NCBI RefSeq assembly: GCF_001669775.1
Contig: NZ_LXWK01000017.1
Location: 62,001 to 126,000 of the forward strand
Origin: Rheinheimera sp. SA_1
GTDB lineage: Bacteria > Pseudomonadota > Gammaproteobacteria > Enterobacterales > Alteromonadaceae
Direction: 5' to 3'
Length of the DNA: 64,000 nt
In this document: positions 38,382 to 46,800 of the stretch, piece by piece
How positions within the stretch are numbered: position 1 is the first letter of the stretch
Layout of the letters: every line of letters begins with the position of its first letter
Translations under genes and position numbers: made by a program
Notes under the pieces: model-generated
Seen by the model: only the letters and a program-made list of their open reading frames with translations
Databases searched by the model: none
Told to the model about the DNA's origin: nothing

Positions 38382-39329
38382 TCAGCCGCGAGGATGATGT
38401 TGTTGATGGATCTGTTGCAAGCGCAATTGCGCTACATGGGTGTAAATTTGCGTTGTCGACAAATCACTGTGCCCGAGCAACATCTGTACGACCCGCAAAT
38501 CGGCCCCATGATTCAATAAATGGGTAGCAAAAGCGTGTCGTAAGGTATGGGGTGACAAAGGCGTGGAGATTGCCGCCACCTGTGCATAAAATTTAATCCG
38601 GTGCCAAAAGGTCTGCCGGGTCATCTGACTGCCGCGTTGACTTGGAAACAGTACATCGCTTTGGGTGCTCAGCAATAAACCACGACCTTGCGCCAGATAA
38701 CGTTGCAGCCATTCTACCGCGACTTCACCAATCGGCACCAGTCGCTCTTTGCTGCCTTTACCGGTGACCCGAATCACCCCCTGACGCAGGTTCAGTTGTT
38801 GCATCGTCAGTGTCACCAGTTCGCTGACTCTAAGACCGGCAGCGTACAACAATTCCAGCATCACTTTATCGCGAAACTGAATTAAATCATTCACATCAGG
38901 TGCTGACAACAAGGCATCAACGTCGGCTTCTGATAAAGACTTGGGTAATGACAAACCGATTTTTGGGTTGAGCAAGGAGGCGATTGGGTTATCACTAATC
39001 TGGTGACTCTGATGCAGCCACTGATAAAAATTACGCAAACTGCTGAGTGTTCTGGCGGTGCTACGCGGTTGCATACCTGCATCATGGCGGTGCGCCAGAT
39101 ATTGATTGAGCACATCAGCAATGGCCTGACATAACTGGCGCTGATGGCTATGCAGAAAAAACGCAAACTTTCGTAAATCAGTGCCATAAGCCGCCAATGT
39201 ATGTTCACTGACGCCTTTTTCCAGCCACAGTTGATCAAGATATTGCTGGATCAATGCGGCTTCTGCCGCTGGCAGTTGTGGTGTCACGGCCCCCTGTTTC
39301 GGTCGACCTTTTGCTGTCAGACGTGTCAT
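38382..39329 (-). CDS. xerD: tyrosine recombinase XerD
   Basis: This 315-residue site-specific recombinase resolves chromosome dimers at dif with XerC and FtsK. An N-terminal SAM-like core-binding domain (about residues 25-110) precedes the catalytic domain with Arg in AAGLRVSELVTL, Lys in GKGSKERLVP, H-x-x-R in HTLRHAFATHLL, His in LLGHSDLSTTQ and the nucleophile Tyr in IYTHV. The N-terminal extension of about 20 residues is longer than in E. coli. It is the chromosomal enzyme by its xerD-dsbC-recJ context, and not an islet integrase. Confidence 0.95.
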   Translation of the reverse strand: MTRLTAKGRPKQGAVTPQLPAAEAALIQQYLDQLWLEKGVSEHTLAAYGTDLRKFAFFLHSHQRQLCQAIADVLNQYLAHRHDAGMQPRSTARTLSSLRNFYQWLHQSHQISDNPIASLLNPKIGLSLPKSLSEADVDALLSAPDVNDLIQFRDKVMLELLYAAGLRVSELVTLTMQQLNLRQGVIRVTGKGSKERLVPIGEVAVEWLQRYLAQGRGLLLSTQSDVLFPSQRGSQMTRQTFWHRIKFYAQVAAISTPLSPHTLRHAFATHLLNHGADLRVVQMLLGHSDLSTTQIYTHVAQLRLQQIHQQHHPRG

Positions 39330-39471
39330 TGTTCGTTCCCTTTCACCAGCGCGTGTTGCTAACCAAAACGCCAGGATAAGCTGCCATAATCAAACCGGAC
39401 TGCGCTTTCTGCCACAGCACGCTTCTGGTAAACTGCCGGCCATCCCATCGTTGCCTGCTGCTGAGTTTGTT

Positions 39472-40017
39472 ATGTCGTTAAAAATCGCCGTGTTTTATGG
39501 CTCAACTACTTGTTACACCGAAATGACCGCGGAAAAAATTCAGGCTCTGTTAGCGGTTGACGCAGCGTTACCAACTGGCAGCAGTGTAACACTCCATAAT
39601 CTGAAACAGCAGCCTCTGGCGACGATGGCCAATTATGATGTGCTGATCCTGGGAATTTCGACCTGGGATTTTGGCGAACTACAGGAAGATTGGGAAGCGC
39701 ACTGGGATGACATTGCTGCTGTTGATTTGTCCGGCAAAATAGTAGCCATTTACGGCATGGGCGATCAGCTGGGTTATGCCGAATGGTTTGTTGATGCCAT
39801 TGGCATGTTGCACCAGGCGATCAGTGACCAGCCCTGTCAGCGCATCGGCTTCTGGTCGACACAAGGTTACGATTTTATCAAATCCAAAGCGGTTACTGAT
39901 GACGGTGAATGGTTTTATGGGTTGGCACTGGATGAAGAAAACCAATATGACCAGACGGACGAGAGGTTGTCATTGTGGTTAAATCAGATTGTCGAAGAAA
40001 TGATTGAGTTGGTATAA
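39472..40017 (+). CDS. fldB: flavodoxin, FldB type
   Basis: A 181-residue long-chain flavodoxin. The FMN phosphate loop is FYGSTTCYTEMTA (residues 8-20), the isoalloxazine contacts are STWDFGELQEDW and GMGDQLGYAEWF, and FWSTQGYDF marks the long-chain insertion. It carries single electrons to partner reductases. The ATG at 39472 was preferred because it gives the family start MSLKIAVFYGS. It is divergent from xerD across 142 bp, a placement shared with E. coli fldB. Confidence 0.93.
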   Translation: MSLKIAVFYGSTTCYTEMTAEKIQALLAVDAALPTGSSVTLHNLKQQPLATMANYDVLILGISTWDFGELQEDWEAHWDDIAAVDLSGKIVAIYGMGDQLGYAEWFVDAIGMLHQAISDQPCQRIGFWSTQGYDFIKSKAVTDDGEWFYGLALDEENQYDQTDERLSLWLNQIVEEMIELV

Positions 40018-40159
40018 AGCCCAACTTAGCATGCTAAAAAACCGCGTGTGGCGATGAACAGCCGGGTTTAAGCGACCAACACCATACTGTGCAGAAAAAG
40101 ACCACAAATGTTAAAAAAGTACTTGCGATCTAAATTAGTAATGCATAGAATGCCGGCCA

Positions 40160-40255
40160 TTGAAGGGCAAGTCAGCTGAAAAGCTGAACACGCAAAGCTT
40201 CAGGTCTACAGGTAAATCAACAATTTACCCACGACGGCTGAGCTACCATCGTTCA
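40160..40255 (+). promoter_or_regulatory. cyclic di-GMP-I (GEMM) riboswitch
   Basis: The stretch carries the GEMM-I landmarks in order: AAGGGCAAG, a stem with GAAA tetraloop (AGCTGAAAAGCT), the invariant ACGCAAAGC, CAGGTCTACAGG, a variable second stem (GGTAAAT/ATTTACC) and the closing ACGGCTGAGCTACC, which holds the tetraloop-receptor side. It lies about 110 bases ahead of the DUF3718 gene. No strong terminator follows it; a CATATCCATATTGATATG hairpin at 40268-40285 could be part of the expression platform, so control may act on translation or on RNA stability. Confidence 0.85.
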
Positions 40256-40367
40256 AAGCGATGTAAAACATATCCATATTGATATGCCTGCGTGTTCTGC
40301 TATGACCTGCCTTTCCAGACCAAATTTTTGTTCAAGTAACAAACAACTTTAGGATCCGGAGCTGGCT

Positions 40368-40736
40368 ATGAAATTGAAATTTTTACCACTGATTGCTGTT
40401 TTTGCAACCCCACTTTTCGCAACTTCTGCCAGCGCCAATGAGCAGGTTGCTGAATCAATTTGTGCATACATTGCAGCAAACGATAAAAACAGCCTGCGTA
40501 AAACTTTATCTGACAGCCGCATCCGCATCAAAAACGTCTATGACGGCGTTAGCTGTGACGGTCTGCCGATGATCCGGTTTGCTATCAAAAACAACGCTGC
40601 TGATGCCGCTGAATTCATCATTAAACAGTTACCAGGCAGCTTCGTCGCCAAAATGGGTGACTCTGAGTGGGCAGCCAGCAATGGTTTTGCTGCATCACCA
40701 ATTCTGGAAGCGATCAAAGCGCGTAGCGCCAGCTAA
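40368..40736 (+). CDS. DUF3718 family secreted protein
   Basis: A 122-residue exported protein. The signal peptide is MKLKFLPLIAVFATPLFATSASA, cut before NEQ. The mature part has two Cys (SICAYI and GVSCDG) likely to form a disulfide, and the DUF3718 pattern SLRKTLSDSRIRIKNVYDGVSCDGLPMIRFAIKNNAADAAEFIIKQLP. The function is unknown. GGAG stands seven bases before the ATG. The c-di-GMP riboswitch upstream implies a link to surface or biofilm lifestyle. Confidence 0.85.
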   Translation: MKLKFLPLIAVFATPLFATSASANEQVAESICAYIAANDKNSLRKTLSDSRIRIKNVYDGVSCDGLPMIRFAIKNNAADAAEFIIKQLPGSFVAKMGDSEWAASNGFAASPILEAIKARSAS

Positions 40737-40757
40737 TTCAGGACTCTGAATCTGTAT

Positions 40758-40782
40758 AAAAAGGCGCTGCGGCGCCTTTTTT
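40758..40782. terminator. intrinsic terminator
   Basis: AAGGCGC-TGCG-GCGCCTT with a T6 run follows the DUF3718 stop; the A-run on the other side also lets it serve the convergent glycosylase gene. Confidence 0.9.
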
Positions 40783-40795
40783 AATGGATGTTAGG

Positions 40796-41986
40796 CTACG
40801 ATTTGGTGATGTTCGAATTATCACCTTCAGACGACAACCATGAGATCAAGGCAGGCGCAGCCCTGACCAACTGCCACTGCTCGCAGCCATTAAAAGCGGC
40901 ATATTCAGCCAGCGCTTGTGTCATTGCCTGGCGCAGACCATCGGTCAGACGAGTTCCTTCGTTAAACACCAGATGCTGCACCAATAACACTTTTTCGGCA
41001 CGCACGGCTTTCACATCCATCTGCCCTATCAATTGTTGCCGATATAAAATCGGTAAACTGTAATAACCAATTTTGCGTTTTTCGGCCGGTACATAGACTT
41101 CAATCTGATAATCAAAATCGAACCAGTGCTGTAAACGTTGGCGCTGGATCACTAAATTATCAAAAGGGTTTAACAAACTAACTTTGCGGGATACCGGCGC
41201 TAGTTCCGGCAAATTTTGCGGATAAAAATAACGCTGGCCCTGCTGCATAAAACTGCCAAGTTCACCACCCGCTTGCCGCTCCAGTAATTGCTGCTGCACC
41301 TCTGGCTTTAATCCAGCACGTAAATAACTGATTTGCGCGGCACTACCACAACCATGGCTTTGCAGGTAACGATCAATCAGATAGCCGACAAATTCTGCAT
41401 TGGATGGAACCCGCAGATCCAAATCCGTCGGCAACACCCGCTCGGTTAAATCAAACACTTTTTGAAACTTTTCGCGGCGTACGACCATCAGCTCGCCTTG
41501 CATAAACAGCTGCTCCAGCGCTTGTTTCGCTGGTTGCCAGTCCCACCAGGGGCCATTTTTTGCTGCAGTGGCGGTAAAATCACTGGCTTTGAGCGGGCCC
41601 TCGGCGGTGATCCGGGCGCGCACCAATTGCATCATCTGGTGATCTGGCGCAAACCAGTGTTTTTTCCCTTGCTGCAATTGTTGTTTGCGAAACAGACTAA
41701 AGCGAAAATCCTGCATCGGCAGATAAGCCGCGGCATGCGACCAATATTCAAAGATTTTCCGCTGCGCCAGCAGTTCGTCGAGCCACTGCGGCTGATAATT
41801 GGCGATGCGGCTTTGCAGTACGTGGTGATGCGCCCGCTCGACAACATTAATCGAATCAATCTGCACATAACCAAGCTGCTCAATCATGGCAAGCGTGGCC
41901 GCTTTGCCCCGCCTCTGCTGATGAAGGCCTTGCTGCTGTAAATTCAGCTGCACCCATTGCTCTGGACTTAACGGCATACTTGACAT
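40796..41986 (-). CDS. YcaQ-like winged-helix DNA glycosylase
   Basis: A 396-residue member of the YcaQ/AlkX (HTH_42) family that unhooks interstrand crosslinks and alkylated bases. The family signature is visible: GYVQIDSINVVERAHHHVLQSR (with the QxD catalytic motif) and KIFEYWSHAAAYLPMQDF. Further winged-helix repeats and a C-terminal LVIQRQRLQHWFDFDYQIEVYVP..KRKIGYYSLPIL segment match. The start at 41986 has AGGGA twelve bases upstream; a GTG at 42028 is the other option. The trmN6 stop lies 50 bp upstream. Confidence 0.9.
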   Translation of the reverse strand: MSSMPLSPEQWVQLNLQQQGLHQQRRGKAATLAMIEQLGYVQIDSINVVERAHHHVLQSRIANYQPQWLDELLAQRKIFEYWSHAAAYLPMQDFRFSLFRKQQLQQGKKHWFAPDHQMMQLVRARITAEGPLKASDFTATAAKNGPWWDWQPAKQALEQLFMQGELMVVRREKFQKVFDLTERVLPTDLDLRVPSNAEFVGYLIDRYLQSHGCGSAAQISYLRAGLKPEVQQQLLERQAGGELGSFMQQGQRYFYPQNLPELAPVSRKVSLLNPFDNLVIQRQRLQHWFDFDYQIEVYVPAEKRKIGYYSLPILYRQQLIGQMDVKAVRAEKVLLVQHLVFNEGTRLTDGLRQAMTQALAEYAAFNGCEQWQLVRAAPALISWLSSEGDNSNITKS

Positions 41987-42036
41987 GAATTGTGCTATTC
42001 CCTGTATTCGGTTAAATGTTGCGTTCACAGTTGCGG

Positions 42037-42786
42037 CTAAAACTTCAGATAAAAATCACGAAGTAACGCCCGATATTCGGCGCTGTAACTGCCGTCAAAG
42101 GCATGGATCAGCAACTGCTCGCTAACAACCTCAACCACTGAGGGCGCAGTAGGCGGCAGCCGACTTAAACTAAATAAACAGCGCAGCGGCGGTTTGCCCG
42201 CTTTGCTTTGCACCCAACATTGCCGCTGTAACAACCAGCCAGATTGTTGTGCCAGCATCATCAATTGCAGGGCGCCAGCTGTTGGCAACACCAGACTAAA
42301 CACACCGTCAGGTGCCAGCAACCTGGCCGCGGCTGTCAATAAATCAGTAAATGATAAAGTATCAGTGTGCCGCGCCTGATTACGTTTGGGATCCGAGGCT
42401 TTGAGACTATCGACAAAAAACGGCGGATTGCTAATGATCAGCTGGTAGCGCTGGTCAGACGGATGGTCAGCACTGGCCGGATAGGTTAGAATGTCGCCTT
42501 TGATCAAACGGATCTTGTCGTGCCAGGCACTTTGCCGGAAATTTTCCGCGGCAACATCAGCAGCTTGCGGATCCAGTTCTAGTGCGTCGAAGATCACAGC
42601 AGCCTGCTGTTGGCAACGTTGCGCCAGCATGAGCGTCAGAATACCGCTGCCAGTACCGATATCAAGGATAGCGCCAGCCGCAGGCAACTGCGTCCAGGCA
42701 CCTAACAGCAAGGCATCGGTGCTGACTTTCATCGCACAATCGCGGTGATCAACATAAAATTGTTTACAACGAAAACCTGTGCTCAT
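42037..42786 (-). CDS. trmN6: tRNA1(Val) (adenine37-N6)-methyltransferase
   Basis: A roughly 249-residue class I methyltransferase of the YfiC family. It starts with GFRCKQFYVDHRDCAMKVSTDALLLGAW, then the SAM-binding loop ILDIGTGSGILTLML, an acidic EL-D residue pair and the catalytic NPPF motif (IISNPPFFVDSLKASDPKRNQARH). The open frame continues 25 codons upstream to 42861, but the family normally begins just before GF-KQF, so 42786 is preferred with some doubt. It is divergent from srmB, the same arrangement as in E. coli. Confidence 0.9.
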   Translation of the reverse strand: MSTGFRCKQFYVDHRDCAMKVSTDALLLGAWTQLPAAGAILDIGTGSGILTLMLAQRCQQQAAVIFDALELDPQAADVAAENFRQSAWHDKIRLIKGDILTYPASADHPSDQRYQLIISNPPFFVDSLKASDPKRNQARHTDTLSFTDLLTAAARLLAPDGVFSLVLPTAGALQLMMLAQQSGWLLQRQCWVQSKAGKPPLRCLFSLSRLPPTAPSVVEVVSEQLLIHAFDGSYSAEYRALLRDFYLKF

Positions 42787-42945
42787 CACCAGCCCGGGAC
42801 CGAAAAAATCACCACGCAGTAGCTTATTGAGCTGCTGCCAATTGTCAGCAGTGTAAGGCATCTACAGCGCGCTTGTCAGCCTGTAAGGTGCAAAGCTGTT
42901 CTGGCACGACTAAAGTTAATTTGTTTATTTAAGAGATAAGGTACT

Positions 42946-44211
42946 GTGACTGTGACTGAAGAAATCAGCCAAGCCGAAATAACCTCCTTTAACGATTTTC
43001 AGTTTGATGACGACGTCAACAAAGCGCTGAGTTTTGCTGGTTTTGTCAAACCAACCAGCATTCAGCAACTGGCGATCCCACCGGCGATGGAAGGTCGGGA
43101 TATCCTGGCGAGCGCCCCGACCGGTACTGGTAAAACGCTGGCGTTTTTATTACCGGCTATTCAATACCTCATTGATTTCCCACGCCGTGATCCTGGTTTT
43201 GCCCGTGTGTTGATCATGACACCGACCCGCGAACTGGCGTTTCAGATTTTTGAACAAATCAAAGTGCTGACTCAGTTTACCGGCCTCAATGTAGGCGTAA
43301 TTACCGGCGGCATTAACTACGGCAGTCACAAAGAGACCCTGGAGAAAAACAACGATTTACTGGTGGCGACACCGGGTCGGTTGATTGAATATCTGAATGA
43401 AGAAAGTTTTCAGGCCGACGAAGTTGAAGTGCTGATTTTAGATGAAGCTGACCGCATGCTGGACATGGGGTTTGTCGGCGAGATGGACCGCATTATCGTT
43501 GAAGCAAAACGTCGGCGCCAAACCATGCTGATTTCGGCCACGCTGGAAGGCGTTGCCATCAGTCGTTTTGCCACCCGAGCGCTAAAAGAGCCATTGTTAC
43601 TGGAAGCCGCCCCCCCGCGCCGCGAAATGGGCAAAATCACCCAGTGGATCCATTTAGCTGATGATGGTGAACATAAACTGGCCTTGTTGCTGCACCTGTT
43701 AAAACAGCCGGAAATGACCAAAGTGATCGTGTTTATCAAGACGCGCGAACGGCTGGCGACTTTAACCGGACAATTAGAAGCCGCCGGCATTAAAACCTGC
43801 TGGTTACAAGGCGAAATGCCACAAGATAAACGGATGACCGCGGTATCGCGTTTTAGCGCCGGTCAGGTACGGATTTTATTGGCCACTGACATTGCTGCCC
43901 GTGGTCTGGATATCGACGATATCAGCCATGTCATTAACTTCGACATGCCACGCACTGCCGATATTTATATTCACCGCATCGGCCGCACCGGCCGTGCCGG
44001 TAAAAAAGGCATCGCCATTTCACTGGTAGAAGCACACGACATTGGCATCGTTGGCAAAGTTGAACGTTATACCGAACAAGCGCTGAAACGCCGGGTGATT
44101 GAAGAGTTACGACCAAAACACAAAGAAGCCAAGGCGCCTGGCAAAACCAAAAAGCCGAAGACTGTGGCCAAGAAAAAAGCCCTGAAAAAAGCGGCAAAAG
44201 CCCGCGGTTAA
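42946..44211 (+). CDS. srmB: DEAD-box RNA helicase SrmB
   Basis: A 421-residue ATP-dependent RNA helicase that assists assembly of the large ribosomal subunit. It has a Q motif (GFVKPTSIQQLAIPPAM), motif I APTGTGKT, motif Ia PTRELA, motif II DEAD, motif III SAT, motif V ATDIAARGLDI and motif VI HRIGRTGRAG. The C-terminal 50 residues form a Lys/Ala-rich basic tail (shorter than in E. coli) suited to RNA binding. LVEAHD and ISATLEG match SrmB rather than other DEAD proteins. A GTG start follows AAGG by four bases. A hairpin repeat follows the stop. Confidence 0.94.
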   Translation: MTVTEEISQAEITSFNDFQFDDDVNKALSFAGFVKPTSIQQLAIPPAMEGRDILASAPTGTGKTLAFLLPAIQYLIDFPRRDPGFARVLIMTPTRELAFQIFEQIKVLTQFTGLNVGVITGGINYGSHKETLEKNNDLLVATPGRLIEYLNEESFQADEVEVLILDEADRMLDMGFVGEMDRIIVEAKRRRQTMLISATLEGVAISRFATRALKEPLLLEAAPPRREMGKITQWIHLADDGEHKLALLLHLLKQPEMTKVIVFIKTRERLATLTGQLEAAGIKTCWLQGEMPQDKRMTAVSRFSAGQVRILLATDIAARGLDIDDISHVINFDMPRTADIYIHRIGRTGRAGKKGIAISLVEAHDIGIVGKVERYTEQALKRRVIEELRPKHKEAKAPGKTKKPKTVAKKKALKKAAKARG

Positions 44212-44216
44212 ACGAG

Positions 44217-44280
44217 TTGTTAACTTCGGGGTCAGAGTCAATTGTTAACTGTTTTTTGTTAACAATTGACTCTGACCCCA
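44217..44280. repeat. long hairpin repeat, copy 2 (REP-like)
   Basis: Arms at 44228-44249 and 44258-44279 are perfect 22-base complements that begin GGGGTCAGAGTCAATT, with an 8-base loop ending in T6. The same TTGTTAACTTC lead as copy 1 precedes it. It lies between the srmB and DUF5916 stop codons, which converge here. Confidence 0.88.
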
Positions 44281-44284
44281 ATTG

Positions 44285-46549
44285 TTACAGCATCCAGGCG
44301 TAACTAAACTTCATAAACACTGAACGTTCGGCACGGGTGAGATCCTGTACTTCGTCGTCACTAAAAGCGTTGTCGCTGTAGCCGGCAAAGAATAAGGTTT
44401 GTGGGTTTAACTTGTACGAATACAGCAGCTGCGAGCCCAGTGTTTTAGAACGTTCGGTGACATCGCCGGTGTTATTCAGCGGGTTTTGCTCGATATCCGA
44501 ATAAATCAGCGCCAGCCGTAAAAAACTGCGCACTGAAAACTGGTAACTCAGCCGCAAATCCGTCAGATTGGCGGTAAAGACTTCAGCCGCATCAGCGTCC
44601 AGCGTACGATAAATATGCCGTGCCTGAATTTGCATATGTGCGTCGACGTTCCATTTCAACTCAGGTGAAAGCTCTAAACCATCGCCCAGACGGTTATTTC
44701 GAAAATCGAGTTTTTCCCCCACTTCGGCTTCAAAACCCAGAAACACCCCAGCATATGGCTGCAATTCAGCGCCGGCACCAAAGGTATTTTCTGTGAACAA
44801 CTGACTATTGCCATCCACCTGCAAACGGCCATCATCGAGTCTGCTACCGACCCGGTCGCGTCTGGTTAAGCCAACAAAACCATAAGATTGCGCAGCGCCC
44901 CACAGCTGTACTTCCATCTCAGCTTCTTTTTCCAGCAACTCGCCATCAGAGTTGTGAGTAATATCCCAGTCGCCCCACAACTGCAGCCGGTTCCACCAGC
45001 GGCTTTCGGAAAACCACTGATAAGTAGCACCGTGGGTTTGTTTGTTAAAATCGGTTTGTGGCTGATAGCCCATATCGGCACGGAAATTCTCGCCCATCGC
45101 CTGATAACGGCTGTACCAGCTCCAGTCGCGATTTTCATGTTGATAATCAAGATACTGCGAACCATCGCTGATGCCTTTCGCCGATGCCCGCAGCGCCGCT
45201 TCACCACCCAGTTGTGCCGAGAGCGCCGTTGGATATTCACTGTCGCTATGCAGCACCTGCGCAATCAGCCGGTTTTGATCATTCCACTGATATTTCGCAT
45301 CCAAACCATGCACGAAGTTATGATAATCGTCCGATTGACGTAAGGTGCTGATCCAACCCACCGACAATTCCGACGTTAAATCGTTGCGATAACGCAGCAC
45401 GGCGTTTTCACTTTTCTGATCCAAAAAGGCGATATCGGAGCTGATGTTGCCCGGCACGATGAAGGTGGTGGTTTTGTCGTTGGCAGCAAAAAACGCAAAC
45501 GACTGCGATTCGTGGCGGCCCGTTAACTTCACCCCGGCATCCGGGGAGGATACGTTGCGGGTATAAACCAAATCTAATGGCGACGAAAAGTAGTCGGCGT
45601 TATCGAGGAAAAATGCCCGTTTTTCGTTAAAAAACAAGGCAAAAGTATCGTTAACCGATACCTGTGCTTCGTCGGCTTCGACCTGCGAAAAATCCGGGTT
45701 TAACGTCGCGTTAAAGCTGATGTCCGGGGTGATTCCCCATTTCACATCCAGACTCGGTTCCAGATTATTCTCTGTTTGCCAGTCGCCTTTGCTGTTTGCT
45801 GCCACGTCACGCTGCTGGCTCGCGCCTGTGACCAGCGCCGGTACTAAGGTAAAATGATTACTTTGTTTGGCGCCGGCAAAACCGTTGGCCGCCGTCATCT
45901 GACAAATCCAGCACGGATTAGCCCGTTCAATTTTATTCGTGGATAAACGATGTTTGACATCACGCGGATAATACCGCAATAACTCCAGCTTCCAGGTTTG
46001 GCTGGCGAGCCGGTCGTTAAAATTCAGCATTCGCAGTGGAATTGCGACTTCCACCTGATAGCCCGTCGCGGTGATTTTACCCGCACTGTGCCAGATACCG
46101 TCCCAGGCATCACTTTCCATTTTGGTAATTTCATTTTCAATCGAGTCGGCCTGCACACCAAACGGATTGATAAAAAACTGGTAGGCTAATTTGCTGTCAT
46201 TGTAGGTATCGATTTTGATCCCTACATTATCGTCATCCCAAATCTTGTCGCGGTCGCGATAAAAGGCCCTGATTTTGCCCGGGTCTGGGTCTTGCGCAAC
46301 AAAAGAAATATAAAAAAACTCACCATCTTCCATCACATAGGCTGTGGTTTTTACCGGCGCCGGCGTATTTTCAGCAGGTCTGGTTTCATAGATGATTTCG
46401 ACCGGTGTGGCTTGTTGCCAGGCTGCTTCGGATAAATCAGCATCGATCACGATGCTGCCGGTGACTTTGGGAATGGTAATTTCGGATGCTTCACCGGCAT
46501 GAAACCACAAGCCGCCAAACATCAGCATATAACGACAAAATTTAGTCAT
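44285..46549 (-). CDS. DUF5916 outer-membrane protein with CBM9-like domain
   Basis: A 754-residue exported protein. After a short signal (about residues 1-21) comes a carbohydrate-binding family 9-like beta-sandwich (IVIDADLSEAAWQQATPV..., about 30-210), followed by an outer-membrane barrel of the DUF5916 type with alternating aromatic strands to the C-terminus (VFMKFSYAWML). An NPCWICQM segment with two Cys near residue 215 may hold a metal or disulfide. The family is common in marine bacteria; its role is unsettled, perhaps binding or uptake of a glycan or peptide. It stands alone, with 250 bp to gsk. Confidence 0.85.
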   Translation of the reverse strand: MTKFCRYMLMFGGLWFHAGEASEITIPKVTGSIVIDADLSEAAWQQATPVEIIYETRPAENTPAPVKTTAYVMEDGEFFYISFVAQDPDPGKIRAFYRDRDKIWDDDNVGIKIDTYNDSKLAYQFFINPFGVQADSIENEITKMESDAWDGIWHSAGKITATGYQVEVAIPLRMLNFNDRLASQTWKLELLRYYPRDVKHRLSTNKIERANPCWICQMTAANGFAGAKQSNHFTLVPALVTGASQQRDVAANSKGDWQTENNLEPSLDVKWGITPDISFNATLNPDFSQVEADEAQVSVNDTFALFFNEKRAFFLDNADYFSSPLDLVYTRNVSSPDAGVKLTGRHESQSFAFFAANDKTTTFIVPGNISSDIAFLDQKSENAVLRYRNDLTSELSVGWISTLRQSDDYHNFVHGLDAKYQWNDQNRLIAQVLHSDSEYPTALSAQLGGEAALRASAKGISDGSQYLDYQHENRDWSWYSRYQAMGENFRADMGYQPQTDFNKQTHGATYQWFSESRWWNRLQLWGDWDITHNSDGELLEKEAEMEVQLWGAAQSYGFVGLTRRDRVGSRLDDGRLQVDGNSQLFTENTFGAGAELQPYAGVFLGFEAEVGEKLDFRNNRLGDGLELSPELKWNVDAHMQIQARHIYRTLDADAAEVFTANLTDLRLSYQFSVRSFLRLALIYSDIEQNPLNNTGDVTERSKTLGSQLLYSYKLNPQTLFFAGYSDNAFSDDEVQDLTRAERSVFMKFSYAWML

Positions 46550-46734
46550 CAGGGAGGTGTCTCAATAGAAAATTAGCGTGGATCACGTGTCGCGGCCAAA
46601 AAAGCAACAAGGCTATACCCAAAAATCAGATACGGGTGCCCGCCGACAACAGATTAAATAGCGCCACACTATAAAGAGCAGCGTAACGCTTTACAAATTG
46701 ATGCGTCCAAGCAGCATAATCTGTCGACCAAGAC

Positions 46735-46756
46735 AAAGCCGCCCACTGGCGGCTTT
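46735..46756. terminator. hairpin after gsk, probable terminator
   Basis: AAAGCCGCC-CACT-GGCGGCTTT is a perfect 9-bp stem 45 bp after the gsk stop. The T-run on the minus strand is only three bases, so termination may be weak or Rho-assisted. Confidence 0.55.
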
Positions 46757-46800
46757 GCCGGATACAGCTTAACTAGCTGATTTTCATATAAAGAAGCGAT

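Noticed and set aside
38382-39329. XerD as the integrase of the SIR2-HerA islet
   Set aside because: It is the chromosomal xerD by gene context (dsbC, recJ, fldB) and by composition, and lies outside the repeats.
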